Assembly: GCA_002105175.1 (NCBI GenBank) | Contig: MCGE01000005.1 | Span: forward strand, 1-64,000 | Direction of reading: 5' to 3' | Source of the DNA: Absidia repens | Taxonomy: Eukaryota; Mucoromycota; Mucoromycetes; Mucorales; Cunninghamellaceae | Length of the DNA: 64,000 nt | Notes under the pieces: model-generated | Told to the model about the DNA's origin: nothing | Seen by the model: only the letters and a program-made list of their open reading frames with translations | Databases searched by the model: none | Position numbers and translations under genes: made by a program | In this document: positions 24,431-36,690 of the stretch, piece after piece | Layout of the letters: every line of letters begins with the position of its first letter | How positions within the stretch are numbered: position 1 is the first letter of the stretch

Positions 24431-26254
24431 ACTCCTGATAATATATATATATATATATGAAAATGTCAATATTTCCATCATTTGTGTCTCCGTCCACCTT
24501 ATCATTTTTTATCTTATTTACCCCTGATTTATCTATCATATACAAATCCCGCTGGCTTTATCTTTTTGCTGCTATTATATCTACAGTACTGTCATACATT
24601 ATCTTTACCTTAGTATAGTTGTTATTATCAAATCCATAAATGGTCACTCTCTATTTTATTCTCACACACTATAGAAAACACGTATAAAAACCACACACTT
24701 TTCATATCAAATAAAAGACAGCTCGATTGTATGATATCACTTATTTTACGTTTTTTGTTTTAAAACCCCATTTCAGACACACCATTAAATAAGGTTAGAG
24801 ATAAGCGCCATGAAACCTTCGTTATTTAGTTTATTATTAGCTGTTTTAGTTTAACTCAACCTTTGAATATATTATATCTAGTCTTGTCACCATTAGCACT
24901 ATTAGTCTCTCTCTTTTGATTATAGTGGTTGTCTTCAACATCAAAGCCTTCATTTTACATTTCTCCCCTCTCCTACTTAAATCAACGTTGATCATCCACC
25001 AGTTTATGTTGGTTCATACAATACTTCAATCAAATATATTTTTTATTTTTGTCATTTCTTCAAATCTATATTGACATAAGATCAAACCTCTTTTTATTAG
25101 ATTTTATACTCTATAACATGCCATCCAGCTCTTTTTTCTCTGCCCCTTTCCCTCTCCCTTCCTCACTTTACGTGTTTTATACCTTCATAGTGAGATGCGA
25201 GTCATATTCAAGTACAAATATTGCTGGTTTTTTTTTATCCGTTATAACATAAATCAATAATCAATGCTATAATATACAATATTATACTTTTTTTTTTTTT
25301 TTTTTTTTTTTTTGCATAGAGTTAGTTGGCTTTTTTCTTTGTATATATTATTGGTTTTGGTGTGGTTTTCTTTATCTGGCTGGGATTGACTTTGGGTTGA
25401 CTTGTTTTTATACGGTTTGCTTTGGTTTGATTTTTTCTTGTTGATTTTGCGAAAAGCAAACCATTCAACCATACAGAAACATTCATACGTAGTGGAAATA
25501 AACATATAAATACTAAATCAATAATCAATACCATAATATATTATACTATATATGTTTTTCCTATAGTGTGCGAGAATGAAATAAAGAGTAATCCGTTTAT
25601 GGATTTGATAATAACAACTATGCTATGATGCGGCTCACTTATAATGTCAAATTTTAGGCATGATCCTAGAAAGCTGATGGTTTTTGAAAAAATGGCCACC
25701 TTAAAAAAAATAATGTATAACATGATAACTCACATTTTTAAGAACAAAACGTGTACATCAGTGTGTTTGTTTTTTTTTTTATAAAAAAGGAAAGAGTTAT
25801 CAGCCTTCAAAAAAAAAAAAGAAGACTTTGCCTGGTTGGCCTAGGATTTGAAACGTATCTGATGTACTAAAAAGGAAAATGATATGTACATTTATTTTGT
25901 AAAACACCGCGAAAACTGTAAAATATTATACCGAAAACAAAGTAAAAAAATTTTACCCCTCGAAACCAGGTCCTGTTTTTTGTTCGTTCCCGCTCCGATA
26001 TCAAGCGTAGTTAGTATATCTAGATGTAGATTGTAAGACTTGCAAACGAAGATTCGTTTATGTGTCTGTACTTTTATTTATTATTTGTACAATAAAAAGT
26101 ACCGTCCTTCTTCTTTTTCTCTTTGTTGTTGTTGTACGTACAGACACACATACACCCGTTTTTTTTTTTTTTCTGCTTATAATAAGCCCATGTTTATACA
26201 TTTGGTAAGACAATCAAACCATGAGAAAGAATAATGATAGCAAAAGACGAGAGA

Positions 26255-26560
26255 AAGTTTATTCAGTAGTAATTATAACAATGACAACCAATACTAAACT
26301 AAGATGAAGGCTAATCTAATAGTGGTCCCAAATTCTGGATCCAAAATGAAAGGGGTTCCCCATGCATCTCGTACTACCTGAGCTGAAAACCCTTCTAAAC
26401 TAGTCCTGACACTAATCCCAGTTGAACAACATCCAATTGAGATTGTGGTGTTTATTAGGTGTTGGAAGTAAAAAGTGAAAATAAAAAAAAATAATGAATG
26501 TGGGTGCTCCCACATTTGACACATAAAATCTATTTTTATTTTTGTCCCTGAACGGGAATT
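26255..26560 (-). repeat. Dispersed repeat family, copy E
   Basis: On the plus strand: TTATTCAGTAG, then ACTAAACTAAGATGAAGG, AGTGGTCCCAAATTCTGGA, TCCAAAATGAAAGGGG, CCATGCATCTCGTACTACC, CTAAACTAGTCCTGACACT and the end motif ATGTGGGTGCTCCCA. The purine tract is short. Orientation is as copy C. Confidence 0.65.
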
Positions 26561-27825
26561 CAATTTCATAACACTGACAGCTAGTATTTAGATTTTTTTT
26601 TATTGGTACTGAAATTAGATTTTATAGAATCTAATTACTGGACTATGATTTTTTTTTATTCTCAGTTTTTACTTTTTTTTTTTTTTTTTTAAAAGCAAAG
26701 GTTTTTTTACCCATTGGGTTTTTCCTGTTCTTCCTCATTATTATTTAAAATAATAAAGTCACTTTATTTAGTCTCGTATTTCATCACAGAGATCAATGAA
26801 ATGGCGGTGACTTGGGGGGAAAAAAAAAAGAAAAGAAAGGAAGGAGGAAAAAAAAAAGGGGGCTTTAAAAGGTATTTTTCAAACTGCGATTGAAGCCATA
26901 AAATTGAAACGAAAATTGAAAATTTGACAGTATAAGTGAGCCGCACCATATCAAGTATTGTGAAACTTTTGGATCATTCTTTATTTCTATTCAAATGTAT
27001 TGTCTTATTTATACTGATGTGATGGTATGTGGGCATGTAAAATTAAGGGTGACGAATATGATAGGAATTCGTATAGTAGGCATTCGGGATCTGAATTACG
27101 TACCATTGAATGATCGCATGTGCATGAACGAAAGTAGAGGGATAAGTGTAGGGTTAAATATGAATGTATATATATGAAAAGATGTATGGTAGATGGAATG
27201 ATAGGTGAATGTGTTGGTATACAACATTAACCACATCCCTAATAAAATGATGATTGATTCGCATCAAATAAAAGTAATCAATATTCTCATTTTATTTTCG
27301 ACTTTCTATTTTTTTTTATTTCATAACAGAATAACCATTAACCCGAGTTACTTTCTACCAAAAAACCCCATAATATATATTCTGTTTTACCACTAGTCCA
27401 TGCATATATTTAACTATCTTGTGAAATGCCAATCTATATCATTTTATTAAAAAGAACAACTGTTAAAAATCAATTACTAAAATTAGAAATACCATTCAGG
27501 TCTTTAATTTCCGTCCATTAAAATCTTCTAATATTGTTAGTCCATTCAACAACGTGCACCAAACAAATATAATCATCTACTGTACATCACTATATCGAAG
27601 ATACCTCTAATAAGTTTGATAAATATTTAAACATTCCAAGAAATGCAAGATTTACAATCATAAACTTAATGAAATTTCAGTCACGCCAAAACGAAGGAAG
27701 GAACGGCCAAAACTAAAGTGGCCATTACACAGGTTTCGGAGCTTAAAGCGGTGAAAAAATTTTGGGCTCCGCTCGCACTGCCCCATGGGTCATTTTGGCA
27801 AAAGCGCGGCGTAGCCGCGCCTCTC

Positions 27826-28328
27826 CCGGCGCTTTTTTAGCGGATTTCCATGTTTTTTTAGCGGTATGGAGGGGTATTTCTGTGTGTGTATGGGGATATT
27901 GGATGGGGGGGAAAAAAAAAAATGGTATGAGTAGAAGGAGTATGTGACTAGAAAGCGGATCCAAGCAAACGTGGATGTCCAAGTATGTGTGTGGTTGAAT
28001 GGTGGGCAATAATGTAGAGGCGGTTATTATGGCTGTAGGCTTTAGCTGTGAGCTTATAGGCGTAAACTTTAGAGCATTGTGCAATTAATTGTATGAGAGA
28101 TGGATGGATGGTTTGGCGGCAAAAAATGATTGTATAATATTTCTAAAGATGCATGGAAAATTTGAAGTTGAACGGTTTCGTAGTTCGTTTTATATAAAGC
28201 GAAGAAGAGTATATTGCAGGTTAATTGGATTTTGCAGGCTGTAAAGCCAGATGGGTGTGAATTCAACCGCCGCCGCCGGCAGTCTGGATTGTTGATCCAA
28301 AAAAAAAAAAAAAATGGGAGCGCAAATC

Positions 28329-28362
<34 letters not shown>

Positions 28363-31300
28363 CAAGTCAACGGGAATGAGCCAACATCTGTTCACAGTTT
28401 TTGGCACATTGTGGACCTGGTGGTTTTGGCTTTCTGTTTAGAAATAGTTTAGAAGGGTTTTAGAAAAGGGATTTCAAGAAGCATGGGGAAACCCTTTCAT
28501 TTTGATTCTAGAATCTTGGGGAAATGTCTTGATTAGCTTAGTACATGTATATGTCTCTTTTCTTCAATAAAACATATATCTGCTTCCTTAAACCTTGTCT
28601 TTGTTTGAAATAAATGTTTGTTTAAGCTTCATTAGAAGTTTGGAGATCGCCATTTATAGAGATCCCTTTTAGAAATCACTTTTTTATCGTACATCGTTCC
28701 TTCTTCTACACCATTCATCAAGTTTAGCATTTCTCTCAGCTACTATTAGCGGCCGCCTATTTTTACATCTTCTTTCCTATTAGTATAGTATTGACTACGT
28801 ATCATTATTCAATAAAAGCTTTTTTATTTTGCAATGAACAATGGAATGGCAAAGCTATTCTACTGTGACAGGCTATTGTACATACTATTCTACTGTGATA
28901 GGCTATTCTATTGCGGTACACTGTCTGTGTTTGATGGGGGTTTTTTTATTATTATTTATTTATTGGTTTGGAAAGCCTATAGCAGGTATTACTACTTTTG
29001 GAAGGCTCCCCGGCGCTTTTTTAGCGGATTTCCATGTTTTTTTAGCGGTATGGAGGGGTATTTCTGTGTGTGTATGGGGATATTGGATGGGGGGAAAAAA
29101 AAAAAATGGTATGAGTAGAAGGAGTATGTGACTAGAAAGCGGATCCAAGCAAACGTGGATGTCCAAGTATGTGTGTGGTTGAATGGTGGGCAATAATGTA
29201 GAGGCGGTTATTATGGCTGTAGGCTTTAGCTGTGAGCTTATAGGCGTAAACTTTAGAGCATTGTGCAATTAATTGTATGAGAGATGGATGGATGGTTTGG
29301 TGGCAAAAAATGATTGTATAATATTTCTAAAGATGCATGGAAAATTTGAAGTTGAACGGTTTCGTAGTTCGTTTTATATAAAGCGAAGAAGAGTATATTG
29401 CAGGTTAATTGGATTTTGCAGGCTGTAAAGCCAGATGGGTGTGAATTCAACCGCCGCCGCCGGCAGTCTGGATTGTTGATCCAAAAAAAAAAAATGGGAG
29501 CGCAAATCCAAAAAAAAAAAAAAAAAAAAAAAAAAAAGACAAGTCAACGGGAATGAGCCAACATCTGTTCACAGTTTTTGGCTCATTGTGGACCTGGTGG
29601 TTTTGGCTTTCTGTTTAGAAATAGTTTAGAAGGGTTTTAGAAAAGGGATTTCAAGAAGCATGGGGAAACCCTTTCATTTTGATTCTAGAATCTTGGGGAA
29701 ATGTCTTGATTAGCTTAGTACATGTATATGTCTCTTTTCTTCAATAAAACATATATCTGCTTCCTTAAACCTTGTCTTTGTTTGAAATAAATGTTTGTTT
29801 AAGCTTCATTAGAAGTTTGGAGATCGCCATTTATAGAGATCCCTTTTAGAAATCACTTTTTTATCGTACATCGTTCCTTCTTCTACACCATTCATCAAGT
29901 TTAGCATCTCTCTCAGCTACTATTAGCGGCCGCCTATTTTTACATCTTCTTTCCTATTAGTATAGTATTGACTACGTATCATTATTCAATAAAAGCTTTT
30001 TTATTTTGCAAGGAACAATGGAATGGCAAAGCTATTCTACTGTGACAGGCTATTGTACATACTATTCTACTGTGATAGGCTATTCTATTGCGGTACACTG
30101 TCTGTGTTTGATGGGGGTTTTTTATTATTATTTATTTATTGGTTTGGAAAGCCTATAGCAGGTATTACTACTTTTGGAAGGCTCCCCGGCGCTTTTTTAG
30201 CGGATTTCCATGTTTTTTTAGCGGTATGGAGGGGTATTTCTGTGCGTGTATGGGGATATTGGATGGGGGAAAAAAAAAAAAAAAAATGGTATGAGTAGAA
30301 GGAGTATGTGACTAGAAAGCGGATGCAAGCAAACGTGGATGTCCAAGTATGTGTGTGGTTGAATGGTGGGCAATAATGTAGAGGCGGTTATTATGGCTGT
30401 AGGCTTTAGCTGTGAGCTTATAGGCGTAAACTTTAGAGCATTGTGCAATTAATTGTATGAGAGATGGATGGATGGTTTGGTGGCAAAAAATGATTGTATA
30501 ATATTTCTAAAGATGCATGGAAAATTTGAAGTTGAACGGTTTCGTAGTTCGTTTTATATAAAGCGAAGAAGAGTATATTGCAGGTTAATTGGATTTTGCA
30601 GGCTGTAAAGCCAGATGGGTGTGAATTCAACCGCCGCCGCCGGCAGTCTGGATTGTTGATCCAAAAAAAAAAAATGGGAGCGCAAATCCAAAAAAAAAAA
30701 AAAAAAAAAAAAAAAAGACAAGTCAACGGGAATGAGCCAACATCTGTTCACAGTTTTTGGCTCATTGTGGACCTGGTGGTTTTGGCTTTCTGTTTAGAAA
30801 TAGTTTAGAAGGGTTTTAGAAAAGGGATTTCAAGAAGCATGGGGAAACCCTTTCATTTTGATTCTAGAATCTTGGGGAAATGTCTTGATTAGCTTAGTAC
30901 ATGTATATGTCTCTTTTCTTCAATAAAACATATATCTGCTTCCTTAAACCTTGTCTTTGTTTGAAATAAATGTTTGTTTAAGCTTCATTAGAAGTTTGGA
31001 GATCGCCATTTATAGAGATCCCTTTTAGAAATCACTTTTTTATCGTACATCGTTCCTTCTTCTACACCATTCATCAAGTTTAGCATCTCTCTCAGCTACT
31101 ATTAGCGGCCGCCTATTTTTACATCTTCTTTCCTATTAGTATAGTATTGACTACGTATCATTATTCAATAAAAGCTTTTTTATTTTGCAAGGAACAATGG
31201 AATGGCAAAGCTATTCTACTGTGACAGGCTATTGTACATACTATTCTACTGTGATAGGCTATTCTATTGCGGTACACTGTCTGTGTTTGATGGGGGTTTT

Positions 31301-33050
31301 TTATTATTATTTATTTATTGGTTTGGAAAGCCTATAGCAGGTATTACTACTTTTGGAAGGCTCCCCGGCGCTTTTTTAGCGGATTTCCATGTTTTTTTAG
31401 CGGTATGGAGGGGTATTTCTGTGCGTGTATGGGGATATTGGATGGGGGAAAAAAAAAAAAAAAAATGGTATGAGTAGAAGGAGTATGTGACTAGAAAGCG
31501 GATCCAAGCAAACGTGGATGTCCAAGTATGTGTGTGGTTGAATGGTGGGCAATAATGTAGAGGCGGTTATTATGGCTGTAGGCTTTAGCTGTGAGCTTAT
31601 AGGCGTAAACTTTAGAGCATTGTGCAATTAATTGTATGAGAGATGGATGGATGGTTTGGTGGCAAAAAATGATTGTATAATATTTCTAAAGATGCATGGA
31701 AAATTTGAAGTTGAACGGTTTCGTAGTTCGTTTTATATAAAGCGAAGAAGAGTATATTGCAGGTTAATTGGATTTTGCAGGCTGTAAAGCCAGATGGGTG
31801 TGAATTCAACCGCCGCCGCCGGCAGTCTGGATTGTTGATCCAAAAAAAAAAAAATGGGAGCGCAAATCCAAAAAAAAAAAAAAAAAAAAAAAAAAAAGAC
31901 AAGTCAACGGGAATGAGCCAACATCTGTTCACAGTTTTTGGCTCATTGTGGACCTGGTGGTTTTGGCTTTCTGTTTAGAAATAGTTTAGAAGGGTTTTAG
32001 AAAAGGGATTTCAAGAAGCATGGGGAAACCCTTTCATTTTGATTCTAGAATCTTGGGGAAATGTCTTGATTAGCTTAGTACATGTATATGTCTCTTTTCT
32101 TCAATAAAACATATATCTGCTTCCTTAAACCTTGTCTTTGTTTGAAATAAATGTTTGTTTAAGCTTCATTAGAAGTTTGGAGATCGCCATTTATAGAGAT
32201 CCCTTTTAGAAATCACTTTTTTATCGTACATCGTTCCTTCTTCTACACCATTCATCAAGTTTAGCATTTCTCTCAGCTACTATTAGCGGCCGCCTATTTT
32301 TACATCTTCTTTCCTATTAGTATAGTATTGACTACGTATCATTATTCAATAAAAGCTTTTTTATTTTGCAATGAACAATGGAATGGCAAAGCTATTCTAC
32401 TGTGACAGGCTATTGTACATACTATTCTACTGTGATAGGCTATTCTATTGCGGTACACTGTCTGTGTTTGATGGGGGTTTTTTTATTATTATTTATTTAT
32501 TGGTTTGGAAAGCCTATAGCAGGTATTACTACTTTTGGAAGGCTCCCCGGCGCTTTTTTAGCGGATTTCCATGTTTTTTTAGCGGTATGGAGGGGTATTT
32601 CTGTGTGTGTATGGGGATATTGGATGGGGGGAAAAAAAAAAAATGGTATGAGTAGAAGGAGTATGTGACTAGAAAGCGGATCCAAGCAAACGTGGATGTC
32701 CAAGTATGTGTGTGGTTGAATGGTGGGCAATAATGTAGAGGCGGTTATTATGGCTGTAGGCTTTAGCTGTGAGCTTATAGGCGTAAACTTTAGAGCATTG
32801 TGCAATTAATTGTATGAGAGATGGATGGATGGTTTGGCGGCAAAAAATGATTGTATAATATTTCTAAAGATGCATGGAAAATTTGAAGTTGAACGGTTTC
32901 GTAGTTCGTTTTATATAAAGCGAAGAAGAGTATATTGCAGGTTAATTGGATTTTGCAGGCTGTAAAGCCAGATGGGTGTGAATTCAACCGCCGCCGCCGG
33001 CAGTCTGGATTGTTGATCCAAAAAAAAAAAAAAAAATGGGAGCGCAAATC

Positions 33051-33084
<34 letters not shown>

Positions 33085-33901
33085 CAAGTCAACGGGAATG
33101 AGCCAACATCTGTTCACAGTTTTTGGCACATTGTGGACCTGGTGGTTTGGCTTTCTGTTAGAAATAGTTTAGAAGGGTTTTAGAAAAGGGATTTCAAGAA
33201 GCATGGGGAAACCCTTTCATTTTGATTCTAGAATCTTGGGGAAATGTCTTGATTAGCTTAGTACATGTATATGTCTCTTTTCTTCAATAAAACATATATC
33301 TGCTTCCTTAAACCTTGTCTTTGTTTGAAATAAATGTTTGTTTAAGCTTCATTAGAAGTTTGGAGATCGCCATTTATAGAGATCCCTTTTAGAAATCACT
33401 TTTTTATCGTACATCGTTCCTTCTTCTACACCATTCATCAAGTTTAGCATTTCTCTCAGCTACTATTAGCGGCCGCCTATTTTTACATCTTCTTTCCTAT
33501 TAGTATAGTATTGACTACGTATCATTATTCAATAAAAGCTTTTTTATTTTGCAATGAACAATGGAATGGCAAAGCTATTCTACTGTGACAGGCTATTGTA
33601 CATACTATTCTACTGTGATAGGCTATTCTATTGCGGTACACTGTCTGTGTTTGATGGGGGTTTTTTTATTATTATTTATTTATTGGTTTGGAAAGCCTAT
33701 AGCAGGTATTACTACTTTTGGAAGGCTCCCCGGCGCTTTTTTAGCGGATTTCCATGTTTTTTTAGCGGTATGGAGGGGTATTTCTGTGTGTGTATGGGGA
33801 TATTGGATGGGGGGAAAAAAAAAAATGGTATGAGTAGAAGGAGTATGTGACTAGAAAGCGGATCCAAGCAAACGTGGATGTCCAAGTATGTGTGTGGTTG
33901 A
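27826..33901 (+). repeat. Tandem array of ~1.18-kb units (five full, sixth truncated)
   Basis: The landmark GGCGCTTTTTTAGCGG recurs with its GCTTTTTT at 27831, 29015, 30191, 31370, 32552 and 33735, giving periods of 1184, 1176, 1179, 1182 and 1183 bp. Copies are nearly identical and differ mainly in A- and T-run lengths plus a few substitutions. Each unit contains, in order, a run of 10-17 A after GGATGGGG, GAGATGGATGGATGG, CCGCCGCCGCCGGCAG, two further A-runs, the dispersed-family core AGCATGGGGAAACCCTTTC, TTCAATAAAACATATATC, a NotI-type GCGGCCGC, and a short internal repeat of CTATTCTACTGTGA. The frames open through the unit are interrupted differently from copy to copy by homopolymer changes, so I treat it as non-coding satellite-like DNA. 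The sixth unit stops at about 33901, where a minisatellite begins. Confidence 0.95.
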
Positions 33902-34302
33902 GCGTATAAAAAGTACAATATTTCCACTTCAGGTAGTATATAAAAAGTACAATATTTCCACTTCAAGTAGTATATAAAAGTACAATATTTCCACTTCAGG
34001 TAGCATTTAAAAAGTACAATATTTCCACTTCAAGTGGTATATAAAAAGTACAATATTTCCACTTCAAGTAGTATATAAAAAGTACAATACTTCCACTTCA
34101 GGTAGCATTTAAAAAGTACAATATTTCCACTTCAGTAGTATATAAAAAGTACAATATTTCCACTTCAAGTAGTATATAAAAGTACAATATTTCCACTTCA
34201 GGTAGCATATAAAAAGTACAATATTTCCACTTCAAGTGGTATATAAAAAGTACAATATTTCCACTTCAAGTAGTATATAAAAAGTACAATATTTCCACTT
34301 CA
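33902..34302 (+). repeat. Minisatellite, 12 copies of a 33-34 bp unit
   Basis: Twelve head-to-tail units of the form GTATATAAAAAGTACAATAT followed by TTCCACTTCAAGTA. Variants alternate at the joint (AGGTAGCAT, AAGTGGTAT, AAGTAGTAT) and some units lack one A. A thirteenth partial unit (AGGTAGCATATAAAAAGTAC) stands alone at about 35131-35150, next to the left target duplication of the transposon. The array begins exactly where the last 1.18-kb unit breaks off. Confidence 0.93.
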
Positions 34303-35159
34303 GTGTAATGATCATATTTTGTTACTCATATTTTACTATTTAATTTTTTATATAATGATCATAGTTTACTACTTAATTATTTTACCACTTAACTTTATTT
34401 ATAATGATCATAGTTTACTGTCCCATTTTTTATATATAATAGCTAACTATTTTATTTTACTTCCAACCACATTCTTTCCATCACACTCTATATATCCCCT
34501 AACATCCTCTACTGCTCCAACCCTTATCACTATTAGCATTTCACTTCTTATTCATCTTTTTACTACCACTTTCCCCAATCGGAACATTCCACCGATTTAA
34601 TATAAAAAGATGAATCAAATCAAATCAAATAAAAGACATTCAATTATCATTCAATTATCAACGTTCAAATATCACTGTTTTATTTTCATAAACAAATCAA
34701 ACACTACTATCAAAGATCTACTTATCTTTCCAGTGTTCCTTTTTATATATCACGCTATATAATTCCTTGTCCTCATCAGACATTATTTTTGGTTGTCACG
34801 TCTTCCATTGTTGAACCTAATTGTCTCGCCCCTAAAATGTAATTTGACCTCCGCTGTGTCCTTCGGCATTACTATGCCTATTGCATAAATACATTTGTCT
34901 AATTGTATATTTTAGTATTCTATATCTCTAGTTACGCCTAGTCCTCCCTCTTACTATATATACATATTTCCCTTCTGTTCTTTATTATTGTAAGACCCAT
35001 TCAATAATAGTCATGCTAATCTACATTGTTCTAATCACCTTCCTTTTCTACCCATATCCCCTGACGTGCACACCTATCACTATAGGTGCAAGTACACTTT
35101 TCCCTTCTGTAGTGTTTACCCCTGACATTCAGGTAGCATATAAAAAGTACATTGTGCAA
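34303..35159. other. AT-rich spacer between minisatellite and transposon
   Basis: No gene is seen. It starts with three near-repeats of ATAATGATCATAGTTTACT-like sequence (34308-34420), continues as C/T-rich, low-complexity DNA, and ends with a lone minisatellite fragment and the 8-bp target duplication TTGTGCAA (35152-35159). Confidence 0.5.
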
Positions 35160-35807
35160 GGTTGAAAGTCAAAATAGACACTCCATAGTAATTTGAATTC
35201 CAAATTAGTACACGGAGAATGGGTTTATCCGGCCAAGAGTGGTACTGATCGACGCGCAATTGTTTAGAGTATGTTACACATAAGTTTAAGATTCATCGGC
35301 CGACATTTTTCGTAAATCGAAAAATGGCTTAAATGACGATTGCAGAGCCTGATGACGATCTATTTGTGTTCCCTGTGTCGATCTGCGCACGGACGTTTGT
35401 TCCTGAAATTTGAAACCCGTTCCGACATCTTTAATTTTTCAATAAATCTGAAATCAGTAAAAAAAAATAATGAAACCTGAATTGTCATTTTCTCATTTTC
35501 CAGAAATAAAGTCATAAATTTGTTAATTCAACTCGAATAACTTTAAAACTATATCAGAATATGTAGTTTTACAAGCACTTTCGATTGGTGTAACTTACGT
35601 CTCTGTATCTAAACTACGTATAAAGTTAGACATTTAAAGCCACTTTTCAATTTACGAAAAATGTCGGCCGATGAATCTTAAACTTATGTGTAACATACTC
35701 TAAACAATTGCACGTCGATCGGTACCACTCTCGGCCGGATAAACCCATTCTCCGTGTACCAATTTGGAATTCAAATTACTATGGAGTGTCTATTTTAACC
35801 TTGATCC
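35160..35807. mobile_element. Non-autonomous long-TIR DNA transposon (Mutator-like MITE), 648 bp
   Basis: The two ends are inverted copies of about 168 bp: 35160-35328 and about 35639-35807. They share, among others, AAAATAGACACTCCATAGTA, CACGGAGAATGGGTTTATCC and AAGATTCATCGGCCGACATT, with only a handful of mismatches. The element is flanked by direct TTGTGCAA (35152-35159 and 35808-35815), an 8-bp target duplication. The internal 310 bp has no coding frame. Long TIRs with 8-9 bp duplications fit the Mutator/MULE superfamily best. hAT also makes 8-bp duplications but usually has short TIRs. The uninterrupted target sequence ATTGTGCAATTAATTG exists in each 1.18-kb unit (for example at about 28077). 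Confidence 0.9.
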
Positions 35808-36690
35808 TTGTGCAATTAATTGTATAAGAGATGGATGGTTGGTTTGGTGGCAAAAAATGATTGTATAATATTTCTAAAGATGCATGGAGAATTTGAAGTT
35901 GAACGGTTTCGTAGTTCGTTTTATATAAAGCGAAGAAGAAAATATTGCAGGTTAATTGGATTTTGCAGGCTGTAAAGCCAGATGGGTGTGAATTCAACCG
36001 CCGCCGCTGGCAGCCTGGATTGTTGATCGAGAAAAAAAAATGGGAGCGCAAATCCAAAAAAAAAGACAAGTCAACGGGAATGAGCCAACATCTGTTCACT
36101 GTTTTTGGCTCATTGTGGACCTGGTGGCTTTGGTTTTCTGTTTAGAAATAGTTTAGAAGGGTTTTTGAAAAGCGATTTCAAGGAGCATGGGGAAACCCTT
36201 TCATTTTGATTCTAGAATCTTGGGGAAATGTCTTGATTAGCTTAGTACATGTATATGTCTCTTTTCTTCAATAAAACATATATCTGCTTCATTAAACCTT
36301 GGCTTTGTTTGAAAAAAAATGTGTATCTGCCTCAAAGATATGCGTTTAAGCTTTATTAGAAGTTTGGAGAACCCTTTTAAAGATCCCTTTTAGAAATCCC
36401 TTTTTTTTATTTGACATCGTTCCTTCTTCTACACCATTCATCTAGACTAGCACCTCTCTCAACTACTATTAGCTGCTTCTATTTACATCTTCTTTCCTTT
36501 TAGTATAGTATTGACTATTATGATTCAATAAAAGCTTTTTTTTATTTTATTTTGCAATGAACAATTGATGGCAAAGCTATTCTACTGTGATAGGCTATTT
36601 TACATACTATGCTATTGTGGTAGGCTATCCTACATACTATTCTATTGCGGTAGACTATTCGACAAACTATTCTATTGCGGTGGGCTCTCC
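35808..36690 (+). repeat. Diverged copy of the 1.18-kb unit, right of the transposon
   Basis: The sequence resumes the unit from GTGCAATTAATTGTA onward: GAGATGGATGGTTGG, CCGCCGCCGCTGGCAG (a C to T change), short A-runs (8-9 instead of about 25), the AGCATGGGGAAACCCTTTC core, TTCAATAAAACATATATC, a degraded NotI region, and TTCTACTGTGATAGGCTATT repeats that run on in modified form to about 36690. Shorter homopolymers and more substitutions mark it as an older, non-homogenised copy outside the array. Confidence 0.88.

Larger units (their letters stand above)
22165..27769. other. 5.6-kb gene-free spacer, repeat-rich
   Basis: I find no supportable gene. Contents: a C10 run near 22270; a copy of the dispersed family at about 23490-23870 (minus strand) with roughly 500 bp of related sequence before it; a short plus-strand copy at 24240-24430; a minus-strand copy at 26255-26560; an AT run at 24440-24460; long poly-T or poly-A runs at 23770-23805 and 25289-25313; and an 11-bp inverted repeat, TGTGTCTGTAC (26061-26071) with its complement at 26138-26148. 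Short open frames here are homopolymer or repeat artefacts. Confidence 0.5.

Noticed and set aside
24809..24856. ATG followed by a signal-peptide-like MKPSLFSLLLAVLV and a stop
   Set aside because: Fourteen codons only, no donor site in a useful place and no continuation downstream in any frame.
26061..26148. 11-bp inverted repeat TGTGTCTGTAC
   Set aside because: The loop is 66 nt, flanks do not match, and no further element features are present. Chance is a fair explanation.
28834..33850. Recurrent frames of 90-100 codons repeated in every 1.18-kb unit on both strands
   Set aside because: They are interrupted at different places in different units by A- and T-run length changes, have no domain, and consist partly of homopolymer-encoded Phe or Lys runs. 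Satellite DNA explains them.
27826..36690. Possible CRISPR-like array because of regular repeats
   Set aside because: Units are 1.18 kb or 33 bp and directly abut, with no unique spacers, in a eukaryotic genome.
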